Source of the DNA: Pseudoscleropodium purum
Taxonomy: Eukaryota; Streptophyta; Bryopsida; Hypnales; Brachytheciaceae
Length of the DNA: 64,000 nt
Reading direction: 5' to 3'
Assembly (NCBI GenBank): GCA_963969395.1
Contig: OZ017801.1
Location: 13,769,611 to 13,833,610 of the forward strand
Shown here one piece after another: positions 27,730-39,616 of this stretch. The translations under genes and the position numbers were made by a program. The first letter of the stretch is position 1, and each line of letters opens with the position of its first letter. The notes below the pieces were generated by a model. It was not told the origin of the DNA. It worked only from the letters and a program-made list of their open reading frames with translations, and made no database searches.

Positions 27730-27860
27730 TTTCATTTTATTTTTTGGAGATGAAATTATGTGTCTTCTAGGTTTCTTAAATATTTCAAAAATTGGTGAAA
27801 ATTTGAAATTATTGTGAATTTTTATACAATAAGCAAAACAAAATTCATGTTGAAATGAAT
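27730..27860. repeat. Dispersed repeat, copy shared with about 37930-38075
   Basis: A TTTATTTTATATT-like start, then GAAATTATGTGTCT, AATTTCAAAAATT and ATGAATTTTT-type motifs occur in the same order as at about 37930-38075, where the matching blocks are GAAATCACATGTCT and CCATGAATTTTTGAAG. The copies are diverged and the ends undefined. Confidence 0.4.
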
Positions 27861-28508
27861 ACAAAATATATTCAAAAAATCTAAAAACTTCACCATTACT
27901 ATATATTAAATTGAAAGTACATCATGATGTAAAACAAAATTCTATGTCATTCTATAATTAGAAAATCATCAAACCATGGCTGTCATCTCAAAGTTCAAAT
28001 TGCAATAAAATATAGTCTCAGGAATCATTTCAAAATGTCAAATCAAAAAATAATTCATAATGAATAAGATTCCTTTTAGTAGTTGGATTCAAGTGTTTTT
28101 TTTAATTATTCTAGTGGATAAAATTCATATCAAAAGCAAATATGTATAAATTGCTAAAATTCAAGAAAAGATAATCTTTTGTCATTTTGTTCTTTTAGCA
28201 TCTTCTTTTATAGAAAGCCCAATCATACCTCAATGAAGGTATTTTCACCACCATCTGCTTGATAAACACATTTCAAGAACTTAGGAAAAAAATAGATGAA
28301 AAAAAAAGTCTTTCATCCCAAAACTTACATCTAAAATTGTTTATGAGCCTATTTCTAGCATTAAATGCATTTGAAAGATATCTCTTAGATAACATCTAAA
28401 ATTATTTGAATAAAGGTATGAGCATGGCTCCCATTATTGAATATTGAACATTTTGCTAAATCAAACTTTATAATCAAAGTATAAAATTTGATTAGGCTCT
28501 AACTTTTA

Positions 28509-29088
28509 TTAACCCCTATAAGATTGTAGTCAACATTTGTATAGTAAATTGTCAAAAACTGCAACTTTTTAGGTTAGTGAGAAAAAGTGAAAGATAAAAG
28601 TTTCTTTTGAAGTTCAAATGTACAAATTTTCATTAGATTACTATGGGAATGTTTGGAAAATTTTCAAAAACTTTGACTACATAGATTAAAAGATTATAGT
28701 GTTTGAAGTTAGGAAGAAAAAAATTCTAACCTTATTCAATATGGTTAGCAAACTTTCATTCTTCCTAAAGTGTGATTCTTGTACTACATATGGGTTTTTT
28801 TTATAGTTGCATTCTATATTGTTTATATGAATTACATACATACCAAATTTTAGAGGTAGATGTGGAGCAAAAATTTCCTAATTGCCCAAATTACCTAGAC
28901 TTTTTCAAGCAAAGTAACTTTTGATCTATGCACCCAATCAAAAAAAATTATATTCCTGCCTTGGGGGTATATGTCCACACCTTTTGCCAAAATTTTAAAA
29001 AGAAAAATTGAAAATTGACATCATAGGAACATGTCCAAATTATCAATTAGTAATTTAATAGCCACTTGGTCCTTTAGGGCTAGGTTAA
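28509..29088. mobile_element. TTAA-bounded element, diverged short copy E
   Basis: It starts at TTAACCCCTATAAG and ends near TTTAGGGCTAGGTTAA. The right part (AAATTGACATCATAGGAAC, then TGTCCAAATT) matches the right ends of the elements at 1557-2452 and 35095-36033 (GATCACAGGAACCTGCCCAAA). It has no open frame of note. Confidence 0.45.
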
Positions 29089-32000
29089 TTTTAATTTTAA
29101 CAACTTAAAGCTCTTGCAAATTGATTTTCAAAACAATCTTTAAATCCTAAAATCCTTTAAATTAAAATGTGTTTTTGACATTTTTGGTCAATTGTGGCAT
29201 TTCATCAAAATGAAATTCTTGCTTATTCATATTCCTCACTCCTACTTTACAATGTTCTAGACAATACAACCTTCTACTAATTAGATTTAAAACAAGCCAT
29301 TTTCCAAATTCCAAGAAATTATTAATGACATTATAAGTGCACTTATTTTAACTATTCAATTCCCAACAACAAATGAATTTAAACAATTAAGTATCCAATA
29401 TATAGAATCCTAGCTTTTTCATTCATCAAAAGGTCTTATAGATTAATGTTTTAATTTTCTAATATTTGTATGAAACTAAGCTTATTGTTGTTGAAATATT
29501 GATGATTTTCATTGATTTTTTAGAGTTTCCTTGAGTATATATGCACCAATTGGAAGTGCAAAGCCCTTCCTTCAGGCTTGTTTGAGCAAGTACAAAATTT
29601 TGTAGAAGAAAAGATACTACATTTGTGAATCATAAATGATGCCTTTCTAGTTTATTTCACAATTCCTAACTCTTTGCTCTTTATCTAATTTTTAGCCTTC
29701 AAAAATAATCTTTTTAAAATTTGAGCGTAGCTAACAAAATCAAGCTTATTAAATCTAGTTTACATGAATTCATTTATGAAAAAAAAATTACACTAATTAT
29801 TGATGGTAAAATGGAGCATTGAGATTGATAAGGATTTTGAAATTTGACCACATGGTCAAAGGCAAAAGCATTTCAATGTCTAGTTTAAAAAAAAATGTGT
29901 GTTGGATGACTTCGAGCACCTTTAAGGTATAGAAATGTAAACATTTTTTCATCCAAGTATTTTTAGAGACTTTGATGAGTGCATTTGCAAGAAAGTAGTG
30001 TTGGAAATTCAATCTCTTTGCACGACACTGTTGACTTCTCTAAGAAAATGTTTGAATCAAGGATTATCATATATTATATTTTGGCAACTTTATGTTCCTT
30101 GCTCTTGATGTGCATTAGAAGATTTTTTAGGGCTTTAAGGGCTCGCGAGTTATCAACTATGGAAACTCGATTGTGCAGTGACAATGCAATGATTCGACGT
30201 GGTCGAGCCCCTACCACATCATTATCCAAAACTTTTTATCCAACTTTGTTTTGCATTTGAAGAATTAAAAAAAATTTGAATTTTTTTTTTGACAATGGGC
30301 TGTTCCTCAAGGCCGTTCCCTATGCTGCAAGGGAATATGCCCAAAAGGAGCTTTCAAAGCCCCCCAAAATCTTCTAATGGAATTTGAGCTATGAAAAATA
30401 ATCTTTTTTGAATTTGAATCCCATAAATAAAATGAAGTTAATGAAATACAATTTATACTCCAATTTAGAAATTTGGAAAATCTCCCAAATTTAATATTTT
30501 ATTGGCTTGGACATGATATAATTCTTCAATATTACGTACACCTATGGAGACAAATTTCAGATTTTTTGAGCTATTCTACTTTTGCATTTGATTTGAATTT
30601 TCTTCCTTTTTTCCTTCAAACAATCATAGTAATTTCAAATTTTCACAGAAAAAACTAAAATTTTTATAACTACCAAAAGACATTCTATTTCACCTTTGAA
30701 AAAATAGTAGTCATAAAATGGGAACAAACACTCAGTGAAAGGATTTTGAAGTTCATTTATGAGGTCATAGGTCAAGTGATATCACCTAAGTTTATAAATT
30801 GTTTCTGTTTATGCCTACCTACCTCATCAATGACAATAATCAATATTTCAAGGAACATGTCACTCATTTCTACATAAAGAATACTTTTAGAACCTAATCA
30901 ATTTTCACACCTTCTACCTTAACCCATAAACAACACCAAGAATGATTTTCAACCGATAAATGACAGAATCTCTCTATATAGGATAGAAGTGCAACTATTC
31001 ATCCTCCAAATTTTGTGTGAAAAGGGAAGATCATCTATAGTAGTTTGACTTCTAATGAATGCTTTTGTATTCTATTAAGCCAACAATTCACACTGTACCA
31101 AAACAAATGATTTTCACGGTGATGAACTCATTCTTTAATAAGGGTTAACATTGTTTGACCATGCAATGGTCTTTTCCCCATGCTAAGAAGTTATTAGGCT
31201 TTGCTAAATACATGATGGAGACTTCTCAGTTAATTCGAGGATTGGGGTTGGCCGAGGAGCCATATTGTAGAAGACAATTTTGTTCATTGAAAGGATCAAT
31301 GTCCAGGAAGAACCGGTAGTTAGTTCATTGTTAGCCGGTGCCTTTAGGAAAATAACTGGTTGGAGTGTGAAAATAGAGGATGGAAAACCGGACAAAACAT
31401 TGGTAGGACTAGCAATCTACCAATGTGCAAAAATAAATGGGGGCTATTTAGCCGCCACTTCCATGAAATTGTCGGATCTTAGCCACTTGCAATTTAGAAT
31501 TCAAGGCTAATACCCGGGTTACTAGAGGTGGGTATCTTCTTGGACAAGATGGACACTACTTCTTCTTAAACTGACTTTCAAGATGTATACAAAGATTGAG
31601 GCTTTGTCTAGTATTTGAATCTTTCTTATTGTAGAGGTGGCTTGGTGGTAGAGTAAGAGTATTACAAAGTTTTTGGAGTACTCATGAAGAAGTTGTCCAA
31701 TTTTTTGTAGGAGCTAAATTTCTTGAAAATGAAGATTTTCACTGATTCTTTGTGGTATTACAAATTGATATTTATTTGTGCCTATCACTTAGAGTTGCCA
31801 TAGTTATCTAGTTGTATTTAGGGTTGTTTGGCACCATTACTAGTTGCTTGTTTACCACACTACAATTAGTGATGATGTTTGAGGGTTGATATCAAAGTTG
31901 GATTTTGGCACCATGACAAATAACATCAATGATATGCAAGTTTTACAAGTAATCCGTATAAAACTTGCATATCAATATTCAAGCTATGTTGAATCAAGTT

Positions 32001-32199
32001 ATTGCATCAACCAAGAAATCTTGCTCATTGACATCAAGTTGCAAATACTTTGATCAATGAAGAGTTGATAAATTTGAGACATGTGAGAACAATACATACT
32101 TAAATGACAATCGCAATAGTTTTGAACTTAATTGCCATGAAAAATAGATTATTTCCAACTTACATGGAGGATGTATTGCAACCTTTATAAATTTGAAGT

Positions 32200-33134
32200 T
32201 GAAGGAAATTGGCAGGTGAGCAGTGCTACGCGGACAAGTTCGTCTCTACGCATTCTGGCTGTTGTCTGCAATACGACACTTGTGTGATCGACGTTGTGAC
32301 CCAGTCCAGCTTCATTTTGCTCCACCTCGTCATCTTCTCTACCGTATCTTGTGCTGAAGTTATCACGCATTTTCACCTTAGCCATGGCTCTCTGAGTTCC
32401 CATTCCTTCTGACGTTTAAGTTAATTGAAGTTGCTTCGGAACACGATTCCTTTCACGCCAGGATGTCGCCGTCTCACAGGTTCGGTGTAGGGAGAGACCT
32501 GAGGAGAGTCTGTAGCTAGGAGATGCGCGCAGTTATGGACTCCAGATCTGTTGTGCCGCCGCGACATGCCCTTGGCGTTGAAATAGACTGCCCTGCTACA
32601 TCTAGTGCCTCTTTTGGAACCCGCAGCAGGAGTCTGTGTACAGTACAGCAGACCTCGGTGTGCTTTGATCCGTAGTGGTCGAAGCCCGCCGCAGTGCATT
32701 CCAGTTCGGTTCAGAGGTCTCAGCTTTCGATCGATCAGGGGCAGCGAGAGTTTCTAGAGAGGGAATTCGAAGGGAACGTAACTACCAAGGTGGCTGATTA
32801 GCTAGTTGATGCCCAACGTTATCGTGACACTCCAAATTGAACTTGCTGTGGACTGAGAAGGACCCGACCCTCCGCACGGCTCTAAAAGATAGGCAAAGGA
32901 AGGAAAAGTTGCTCTCTTCAAGGTTAGAAAGGAAGAAGAGCTTACGAAGGAAACCTGTCAACGATATTTACAATCTGATCGGGTTCTAAGTTACAGCGTT
33001 TTCCAGTGCGTTCTTCTCACCATCGTCACACAATTATGTCAGAACGGTGTCTCTCGCAAGGAACCCGTGCGCTTTGAGTTGAGGTTCTTTAGACCATATT
33101 GGACGTTATAGCAAAGCTGGGGCGCGTCCGAGAG
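32200..33134 (+). promoter_or_regulatory. GC-richer block, possible promoter or leader of the 33.1-35.0 kb candidate
   Basis: Composition rises to roughly even AT/GC after 4.5 kb of AT-rich DNA and several short frames occur on both strands, none with recognisable motifs. It may be the promoter and 5' leader of the weak two-exon candidate that follows, or a degraded element. Confidence 0.25.
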
Positions 33135-35016
33135 ATGGCAACATCAATCCGGATTGAAGAACAAGATTTTGGGGTACGAAATCGACTGGTAAACTTGCAC
33201 TCCTACAGTCCTACTTAATTTCGTTGTCTGGTCTACCTTGTATGGTCTCTAGCATGGCATCAGTTAGATACGGTGAGTACGTCTCAAGGCCGGTGCCAGG
33301 TCTCTAGCTAGCATCAGAGATTCAAGTTAATTAATTTTGATTTCTTTTCTGGTTGATATTCGATTCTTTTCTGCAAGCTAGTTGGGCCTACCAAACTCCC
33401 ACTTAGGGATTGACAGATCGATGTTACTAACGCCAATTCCGTTACTTTGGCGATATTCCATGCGCCATTCTGACAGTTACATTAACATTAGCTTGTCTGT
33501 CCACAGATATGCAAATTGAATTTCATTCACACACCCTAAGCTAGAATTAGGGTATTGGTTTTTGGTTTTAGTCCGCTAGGTTTTCGAATATCGTCAATTT
33601 AACGAAACTGACGTTTTGTTCCCTAAGTGCTAGTTGCTTCAGCCCGAAGTGATCGAGTCCACTTCTCAATTGTCATAGTCCCAAGGCAGCACACTTGAGT
33701 CATGTGAACTCTTTTGGGGTCATGACATCCTCCCGCACTAGATTGAACCAAACCAGTGTCACTATATTAATTAACGTTTCCTTCAGTAATATTGACCATT
33801 GTGTTTTGCAACGTTTACTCAGGACGTGAAGGAGAGAATTCGATCAAGAGCTGCGAAGATATCTATATGAGACCGTCGTTTTAAATTCCGCGACAGACTA
33901 GATATCACTGAAAGCCATCTCAACTTGGGTTATCCTTGCCAAAAATTGTTATAATATCTGCTCTTGTATTTGCATGCCTTTTCCCTCTCACGGTTGGCTT
34001 GTTACAAATGAGTAGTTGATCGACCAAGTAATTGGTCCCTTAGCAGTCGATCTTTGTCGGCATAGATTGGCATCAATTACGTTATGTTGAATTGAGCTGC
34101 ATATGTAGTAACATTATTGAGTACGTCAGAAGATGCATACATGTGTACTAACATCAGTTTAGTAAGTACTAAGTTAAGTTAGTAGGTAGACGCGTAGTGA
34201 ATCTAGTGCATGTTCGAGTTCTAAGTGCGTTTTACTGCAACGGAAAGCAGTGACTGCGACACAATAGCAAGGCGTTTGCAATGGTTTTGCAAAGGAACAA
34301 TGCGTAACGGAGCTTAGTTTGGGTTTACTTTTTATCTCGAAAAAGAAATAATGCGTTGCGAAACCGTTGCTAAGTTGTGATTAATTCAATATAAAAGTAT
34401 TGGACATTGAATCCATGCTATTACATTTCCAAACTGTTGCAAATTCTAAACCATTGCAAACACAGTGCAATATTTCATATTAGAACGTTGCATTGCAAAG
34501 TCATTGAAACAAAGTTCGTGGGCATTGCAAAACCATTCATTGCAAAAAGTATTGCAAACTCTACATTCTCTTGTAGTGCAATTACTAGACGTAATGTCTG
34601 TTGCTGAGAATTGAATGAAGCCTTGAACTGATTAAATAAACTTCATTAATGGCGAAGTGGGAGGCGAAGTTGTAAACTGAGGCTGTAGATCGATGACATT
34701 TAGCTATGTCGTCACTAGAGAAAAAAAAATGGGGCCTCGATAGGGTCACCAGGACTGAACCAAGAGTGCAAATAAAAATTTCATATTTTCATGTATTTAT
34801 TTTTAATTTTTATCAAAATCTGGCATGGCACCTGATCTTACAATAGTATCTTAATTACATGGATTGCTGAATCAATGTGTGCTATTTAAATAAGCATAGT
34901 CCACTGGCATGTGTATGCAGGCAGCCGAGGAGGTGAGAAATGACATTCGGCAAGTCGGCGTGCTCTACATGTTCTACTCGATCTTAAATGCTGAAGAGCG
35001 ATATCCAAAGAACTGA
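33135..35016 (+). CDS. Candidate two-exon small protein (49 aa), weak
   Basis: I see an ATG at 33135 and 18 codons (MATSIRIEEQDFGVRNRL) up to a GTAAAC donor at 33189, then a 1.7-kb gap. A CAG acceptor at 34918-34920 opens a 32-codon exon, 34921-35016, that stays in the same phase and ends in TGA (contains RQVGVLYMFYSILNAEER). The second exon is clearly less AT-rich than its flanks, which suggests purifying selection or a young insertion. A possible mini-exon before a GTGAGTACG donor lies near 33252-33271. I recognise no family. It could also be a noncoding transcript or chance. Confidence 0.22.
34255..34590. repeat. Cluster of TTGCAA motifs
   Basis: Within about 330 bp the palindrome TTGCAA occurs eight times, mostly as CATTGCAAA or GTTGCAAA, with near-variants (GTTGCGAAACCGTTGC) between them. 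Spacing is irregular, so this is a motif cluster rather than a strict tandem repeat. Confidence 0.6.
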
Positions 35017-35094
35017 AAGAAGAGATCTACTTGTTGTTACTTCATACCTTATGCTTTGATTCTTCTGTTGCTCACTTTCTTTACAATCCTTCTT

Positions 35095-36033
35095 TTAACC
35101 CCTAATTTCCCAAGGCCATTTTTCTGTCAAAAACCACTCAAAACTGCTGTTTTTGCTGCATTCATTCAAGAATAAAAAAAAAAAAAAATCATTCTTTAAA
35201 AATTTAACTGTAGGATCTTGTACTTTATTTTTCTTAGGGCACATGGTAAAAATTTCATGAAATTTGACCTTATAGATTGGAAGATATTAGCATTTAAAGT
35301 TGAAAAAGAAAGTTTTTGTGAATATTAGCCTGTAATTTCAGATGACTTTGACTACTAATTGTGAATTTTGTTTGCAATATAGAATTTGAATTAAAAAAAT
35401 TTTATGTTGAAGAATTGAGCTGAAAGTTTAAGAAAAAAATTAAAAAAAAAAAAATACTTGGTTTTCATTCTTTAAAAAAATGCTAAGTAGAAGTAGGTCT
35501 AAAATTGAAAACAAAACTAAATCATTAATAACTCCAAGATGGGATTGAAAAACAATAATCTCAATGGTAGGATTGTTTTAGCAAAAAAACACAACATTCT
35601 CAAAAAAAATTTGTGAAAAATTGTGAAAAAATTGCATTCAAAAATGAACCCTACAAGTTATTTTTTCAAGATGATGTTGATATTGCCCAAAACACAAAAT
35701 TGTCTTTAACTTTCTCATTATTAGTCCAAATAGAATGAATCAAAGCTTCACATACAAACGAAAATAAACATTTTAGGAGAAAAAAAAATTAAAATTTATT
35801 TTGAGTTTTTGCAATTTCTTTTGTGCTACCCGTCAAATTCAGTTTCACGCTTTTTGTGGTATAAATTTTGCTCCCAAACACCAATTGAAATAAAAATCAT
35901 ATTCTCATGTAGATAATAAATTTTTTTTATCTTACAGGAAAGTTTCAAAACAATTCACCAAAAATTGAGATCACAGGAACCTGCCCAAAATCCAATTTGT
36001 CCCTCGAGGGGACAATAGGAATTTAGGGGTTAA
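35095..36033. mobile_element. TTAA-bounded non-autonomous element, copy B
   Basis: It begins TTAACCCCTAATTTCC and ends GGAATTTAGGGGTTAA; these termini are inverted repeats matching at 15 of 16 positions and both include TTAA. The interior aligns in order with 1557-2452 (GTCAAAAACCACTCAAAA, CATGGTAAAAATTTCATGAA, TTTTATGTTGAAGAATTGAG). There is no transposase frame, so it would need a partner element to move. Confidence 0.7.
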
Positions 36034-36939
36034 TCTCTCAGTGGAGAATATTGTGCTCCGAGCAACAAAATGTCTTAGGGAAGAGTAGCCCACATTAGAA
36101 CAACCAAGGTTAGAATTATCTCTCAGAATGGACCGCCCTCGCAATTTCATGTACATGGCAATGCAAATTTTCTATTTTCTATTTATTTATTTATTTATAT
36201 ATATATATAGGTTTGTGTTTTTGCTATATAGTTTCTGTTGATTGTCTCAAATTGCTCTGGTCGGTACTTGGTAGTTGAGAGATCCCTTCTCTAATATCTA
36301 AGACAAGTGTGTTAGAGATTTCAAATTGAAGCTCTCTCTGTTAATGTCCCATAATATAAGCATCTCAACGTACTCTAGTAGCTAGTTGCATCAGTTTTAT
36401 GAGCTTCAATCTGCAGATAAAACCATCCTGCTACGTGCATTGACAGGAGTTGATAAAAGATATCAATGACAGCAACAATTTGAAAATTATCCAAGTTCAT
36501 ATGATTGAGTTGTCTATATCACATTCAACAAGGGTTCTCATATAAATAATTATTCCTCTCAATGTTATGGGCCTCACTGTTAGTTTCTTGACAATTTGAT
36601 GAAGTTATTCAAGGCAAAAGGCATATTTTGATATATTAAGTTATTCAAGGCAAACTTCACCTCAATTTTAGATTCACGTCTTGAATTGTCAAAGTGTGAA
36701 GAAACGGAATTTGAACAAATGCATGCACATGATGATCTGCTGGCTCTCGTCATATATGATTATATTAGAAAATGGGAACTCTCACTGGTGATGTGCTAAA
36801 TCACACAGTCTGTTATGAATTAACATTTGCAAAACGACAATGCTAGCATTGACCTAAGATTTGGCTATCATTGTAGCGTTGGGTTTGTTTGGAAAGCAGA
36901 ATCAGAACTATCACTAAGCACCTTTCTACAGTATTCCCC

Positions 36940-37197
36940 CCCCCCAAAATGGGTTATGGAGGATTGACCCCTCTATTGCCCCACTAGAGGGTAAATATAA
37001 AAAATTGTCCCCTATTTTGTGCCGCTTAAATTTTGTATTTTATCTTGCCTGGAGCTAATTTGGGGTCTGTAATTGCAAAGATGAATTGAGAATTTGAAAA
37101 TTTTATCATATGTGACAAATAAAAAAATTTCAGGATTTTCTACAAAGGTATAACATGGGGCAATAGAGGGGTCAATCCTCCCTAGCCCCCAAAATCC
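36940..37197. mobile_element. Short element with 26-bp perfect inverted repeats
   Basis: Bases 36958-36983 and 37156-37181 are exact reverse complements of each other (26 of 26), each containing GGATTGACCCCTCTATTGCC. Weaker pairing extends outward through the C-rich run at 36936-36945 and CCCCCAAAATCC at about 37186-37197. The 170-bp interior is AT-rich and noncoding. Its size and structure fit a MITE; I could not identify a clean target-site duplication. Confidence 0.75.
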
Positions 37198-37692
37198 AAC
37201 CTAATAGTGACTTGGGTACCAATAAATTTTTGCAATCCAACACCATCCATTGGCAAATTTTACCTCTATCTAGGGCCTTGCTTCCAACTTATAAAAGTTT
37301 TGAAGTTCAAGTTCCAACTACTTATATGGCAAATTTCATTAAAATGGCGGTATTCAATGTGCCATTTTCACACCTTGACATCTAGGACAAATATACTTTG
37401 CTAACATCTAGGTCAATGTTAGATTTTTTGAAATCTAGGACAAATATAGATATCAGACTGAGCAGTCTAAAAAATTTAGGGTTGGTATAGATTTCAAATA
37501 CCTAGAAGATATGTAGATTTCAAAAATCTAATATTTGTATAGATTCTAGTAAAGAACAAACAATTTAGATTGTGCGGTCTAAATTGCTAAAAGTGCCAAA
37601 TTAACGAAATTCAACCATTCTAATGAAATTGGCCATTTATAAAAGGTAAGTTATTCTACTTTGGTTTGTTGGTATATATATGTCAAGTAAAT

Positions 37693-38640
37693 TTAACCCT
37701 TCACCGTGACAGGACACGTCCCTTAGTGTTGCTTTGATTATTGGGCAATTGGTACATTCTTTGTTTTTATAATTAATAGTCATATCATCCATCAAACACT
37801 TTTTGGTCTCAATGTCATTTAAGGATTATTAAACAATGCTCAAGTTGAAAAACGTCCAAAAGAACATGAACCCATGCCCATCATATAGGCAAAATTCATA
37901 GCCCTCTATATTCTCTAGATTTGGTACTATTTTTGAATGAATTTATTTTATATTATTTTTCAAAAACGAAATCACATGTCTAGGATATATGTCATAAAAT
38001 TTTGAAGTTTTTTTTGCTCAAAATTCAAATTACCATGAATTTTTGAAGAAAAAGTGAAAAAAATTCATATTAAAAATAAATCTTAATAAATCTTAAAATC
38101 TTAGAATGAAAGTTGAATATGCAAATATACTTTAGAGAATTTTTGGACTCTCTATCAGTCCATTAGATTTTAGCCAACAATACAAATATAGCAAAAGTGC
38201 AACATTAAAATAAAAAATTTTGTATACTAAGAAAACATGTATTGCCTTTTTGTCAATTCTATGCCATATAAAATTACTATTTTAAAATATTTCCAAAAAA
38301 TTTATTTAATTTTTTATTTTCCTATATTTGCACATCTACAAAAGTCAAATGATGCTCTAGAGGTCCAAGATTTTCTTTAATGAATATCATTTAAAACATC
38401 ATGCTAAAAAAAATTCATATCATCTTATGTTTAGAAATACAGATATATATCCTCTACTTCAATCTTCAATAAAATGCTCATCATTATGAATTTTTGAAAA
38501 TTTTAAAGCAGAGTAGAAACAAGATTTCTAAAGTTTCATTTGTTGGACTTATTCAAAAGCAAAGAAAAACAATTGGAATGGCAAAATCAAGTTTTACTTA
38601 AAGAAAAAAACTCAAGATATTGGAATACACTATCTATGCC
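37693..38640. mobile_element. Probable truncated TTAA element D
   Basis: The left end TTAACCCTTCACCGTGACAG resembles that of the neighbouring element at 38641 (TTAACCCCTCACCGCCAGAG), but no matching right end precedes 38641. The stretch includes the dispersed repeat shared with 27730-27860. It may be an older copy interrupted or truncated by the insertion next to it. Confidence 0.35.
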
Positions 38641-39616
38641 TTAACCCCTCACCGCCAGAGGGGACGAAATGTGTCCTCACATAGTTTTCAGTCGAATTGA
38701 AATAGCTGTAACTTTTGTGTCTCATGTCCAAATTCAATAAAACTTGTTGGGAAAGTTGCGCTCTCTTTTAGTTTGTATGCTAAAATTTTCAGATCAATAA
38801 AAAATTAATCAAGTTTTTGGAAGCCAATCGAAGTTCACAGGTTCAATTTGAGTTCACCAAACTGCATTTGATGGCTAAAACTTTGGGGGCTTGTATCTAC
38901 TTCGTCAAATGTTTGTTTTTAATAAAATTTGTTGTGTTATGTTTCACTTTCAGTCTAGTTATTGTGGTAAAAATTTCATATCAATCCAAGCTTCCTTGAA
39001 TGTTTGGGAGCAATTCGAAATTTAAAATCTAGACATTTTTGGATTACAGTGAACTTTGGCGGCTTGTTTCTTCTCCATACAGTGTCCGTTTTCAATAAAA
39101 TTTGTTGGAAAAGTTGCGCATACTAGTCTTGTTTGTGTGGATAAATTTTCATATGAATCCAAGTAGTTATGAGTGACTGAGACGCATTTTAGTAGAAGGA
39201 GGTTCAGTATTACATGGTGTTTTCTGCAACTTTTCTTGTTGTTTTTTGACATTTCAAAGCTATTTTGCAAACACACTGAGTCAATTCAACGAAGTTTTTT
39301 TTACCAATGTGGTTGGATGATGATTCTAAATCACTTTATAGTTTTAAGTTTTCTCATTTGAGTAAGTTTAGAAATCGAATTTCACCTCCAAATGTGTTTT
39401 TAGGAAAATTTCAACATCTTATTTCACCACTAAAACATTATAATCTTTCAATCCATATGGTCAAATGACTCCAAATTTTATCTATGTCATCTCCAACATG
39501 TTCACTACAAGATTGTACAGTTAAGATTTCTATACCTCAGTGACATTTAAATTTATAGCACTTCAAAAGCAATGATGTTTTTGAACCCATTTTGACCTTA
39601 GGCGGTGAGGGGTTAA
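38641..39616. mobile_element. TTAA element C with 16-bp perfect terminal inverted repeats
   Basis: Left end TTAACCCCTCACCGCC (38641-38656) and right end GGCGGTGAGGGGTTAA (39601-39616) are exact reverse complements. If TTAA is the duplicated target, the element proper is CCCCTCACCGCC...GGCGGTGAGGGG. The interior holds about three diverged direct repeats of roughly 175 bp, marked by AATAAAATTTGTTG and AAATTTTCATAT-type motifs near 38735, 38920 and 39090. No transposase is present. Confidence 0.75.

Larger units (their letters stand above)
27641..32200. other. AT-rich intergenic region, no supported gene
   Basis: Apart from the two repeats listed separately (27730-27860 and 28509-29088), I see only AT-rich DNA with short frames. 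The best of these, 31280-31510 plus, is a 76-codon frame without an ATG at its start and with no family resemblance. Nothing here has splice or promoter support. Confidence 0.55.

Noticed and set aside
29979..30260. 93-codon plus-strand frame with a hydrophobic stretch
   Set aside because: It lies in AT-rich DNA where hydrophobic codons are expected, with no splice sites, promoter or homology that I can see.
31280..31510. 76-codon frame, considered as a retroelement gag remnant
   Set aside because: It has no ATG at its start, no zinc knuckle or protease/RT motif, and flanking DNA is decayed and AT-rich. Evidence is too thin.
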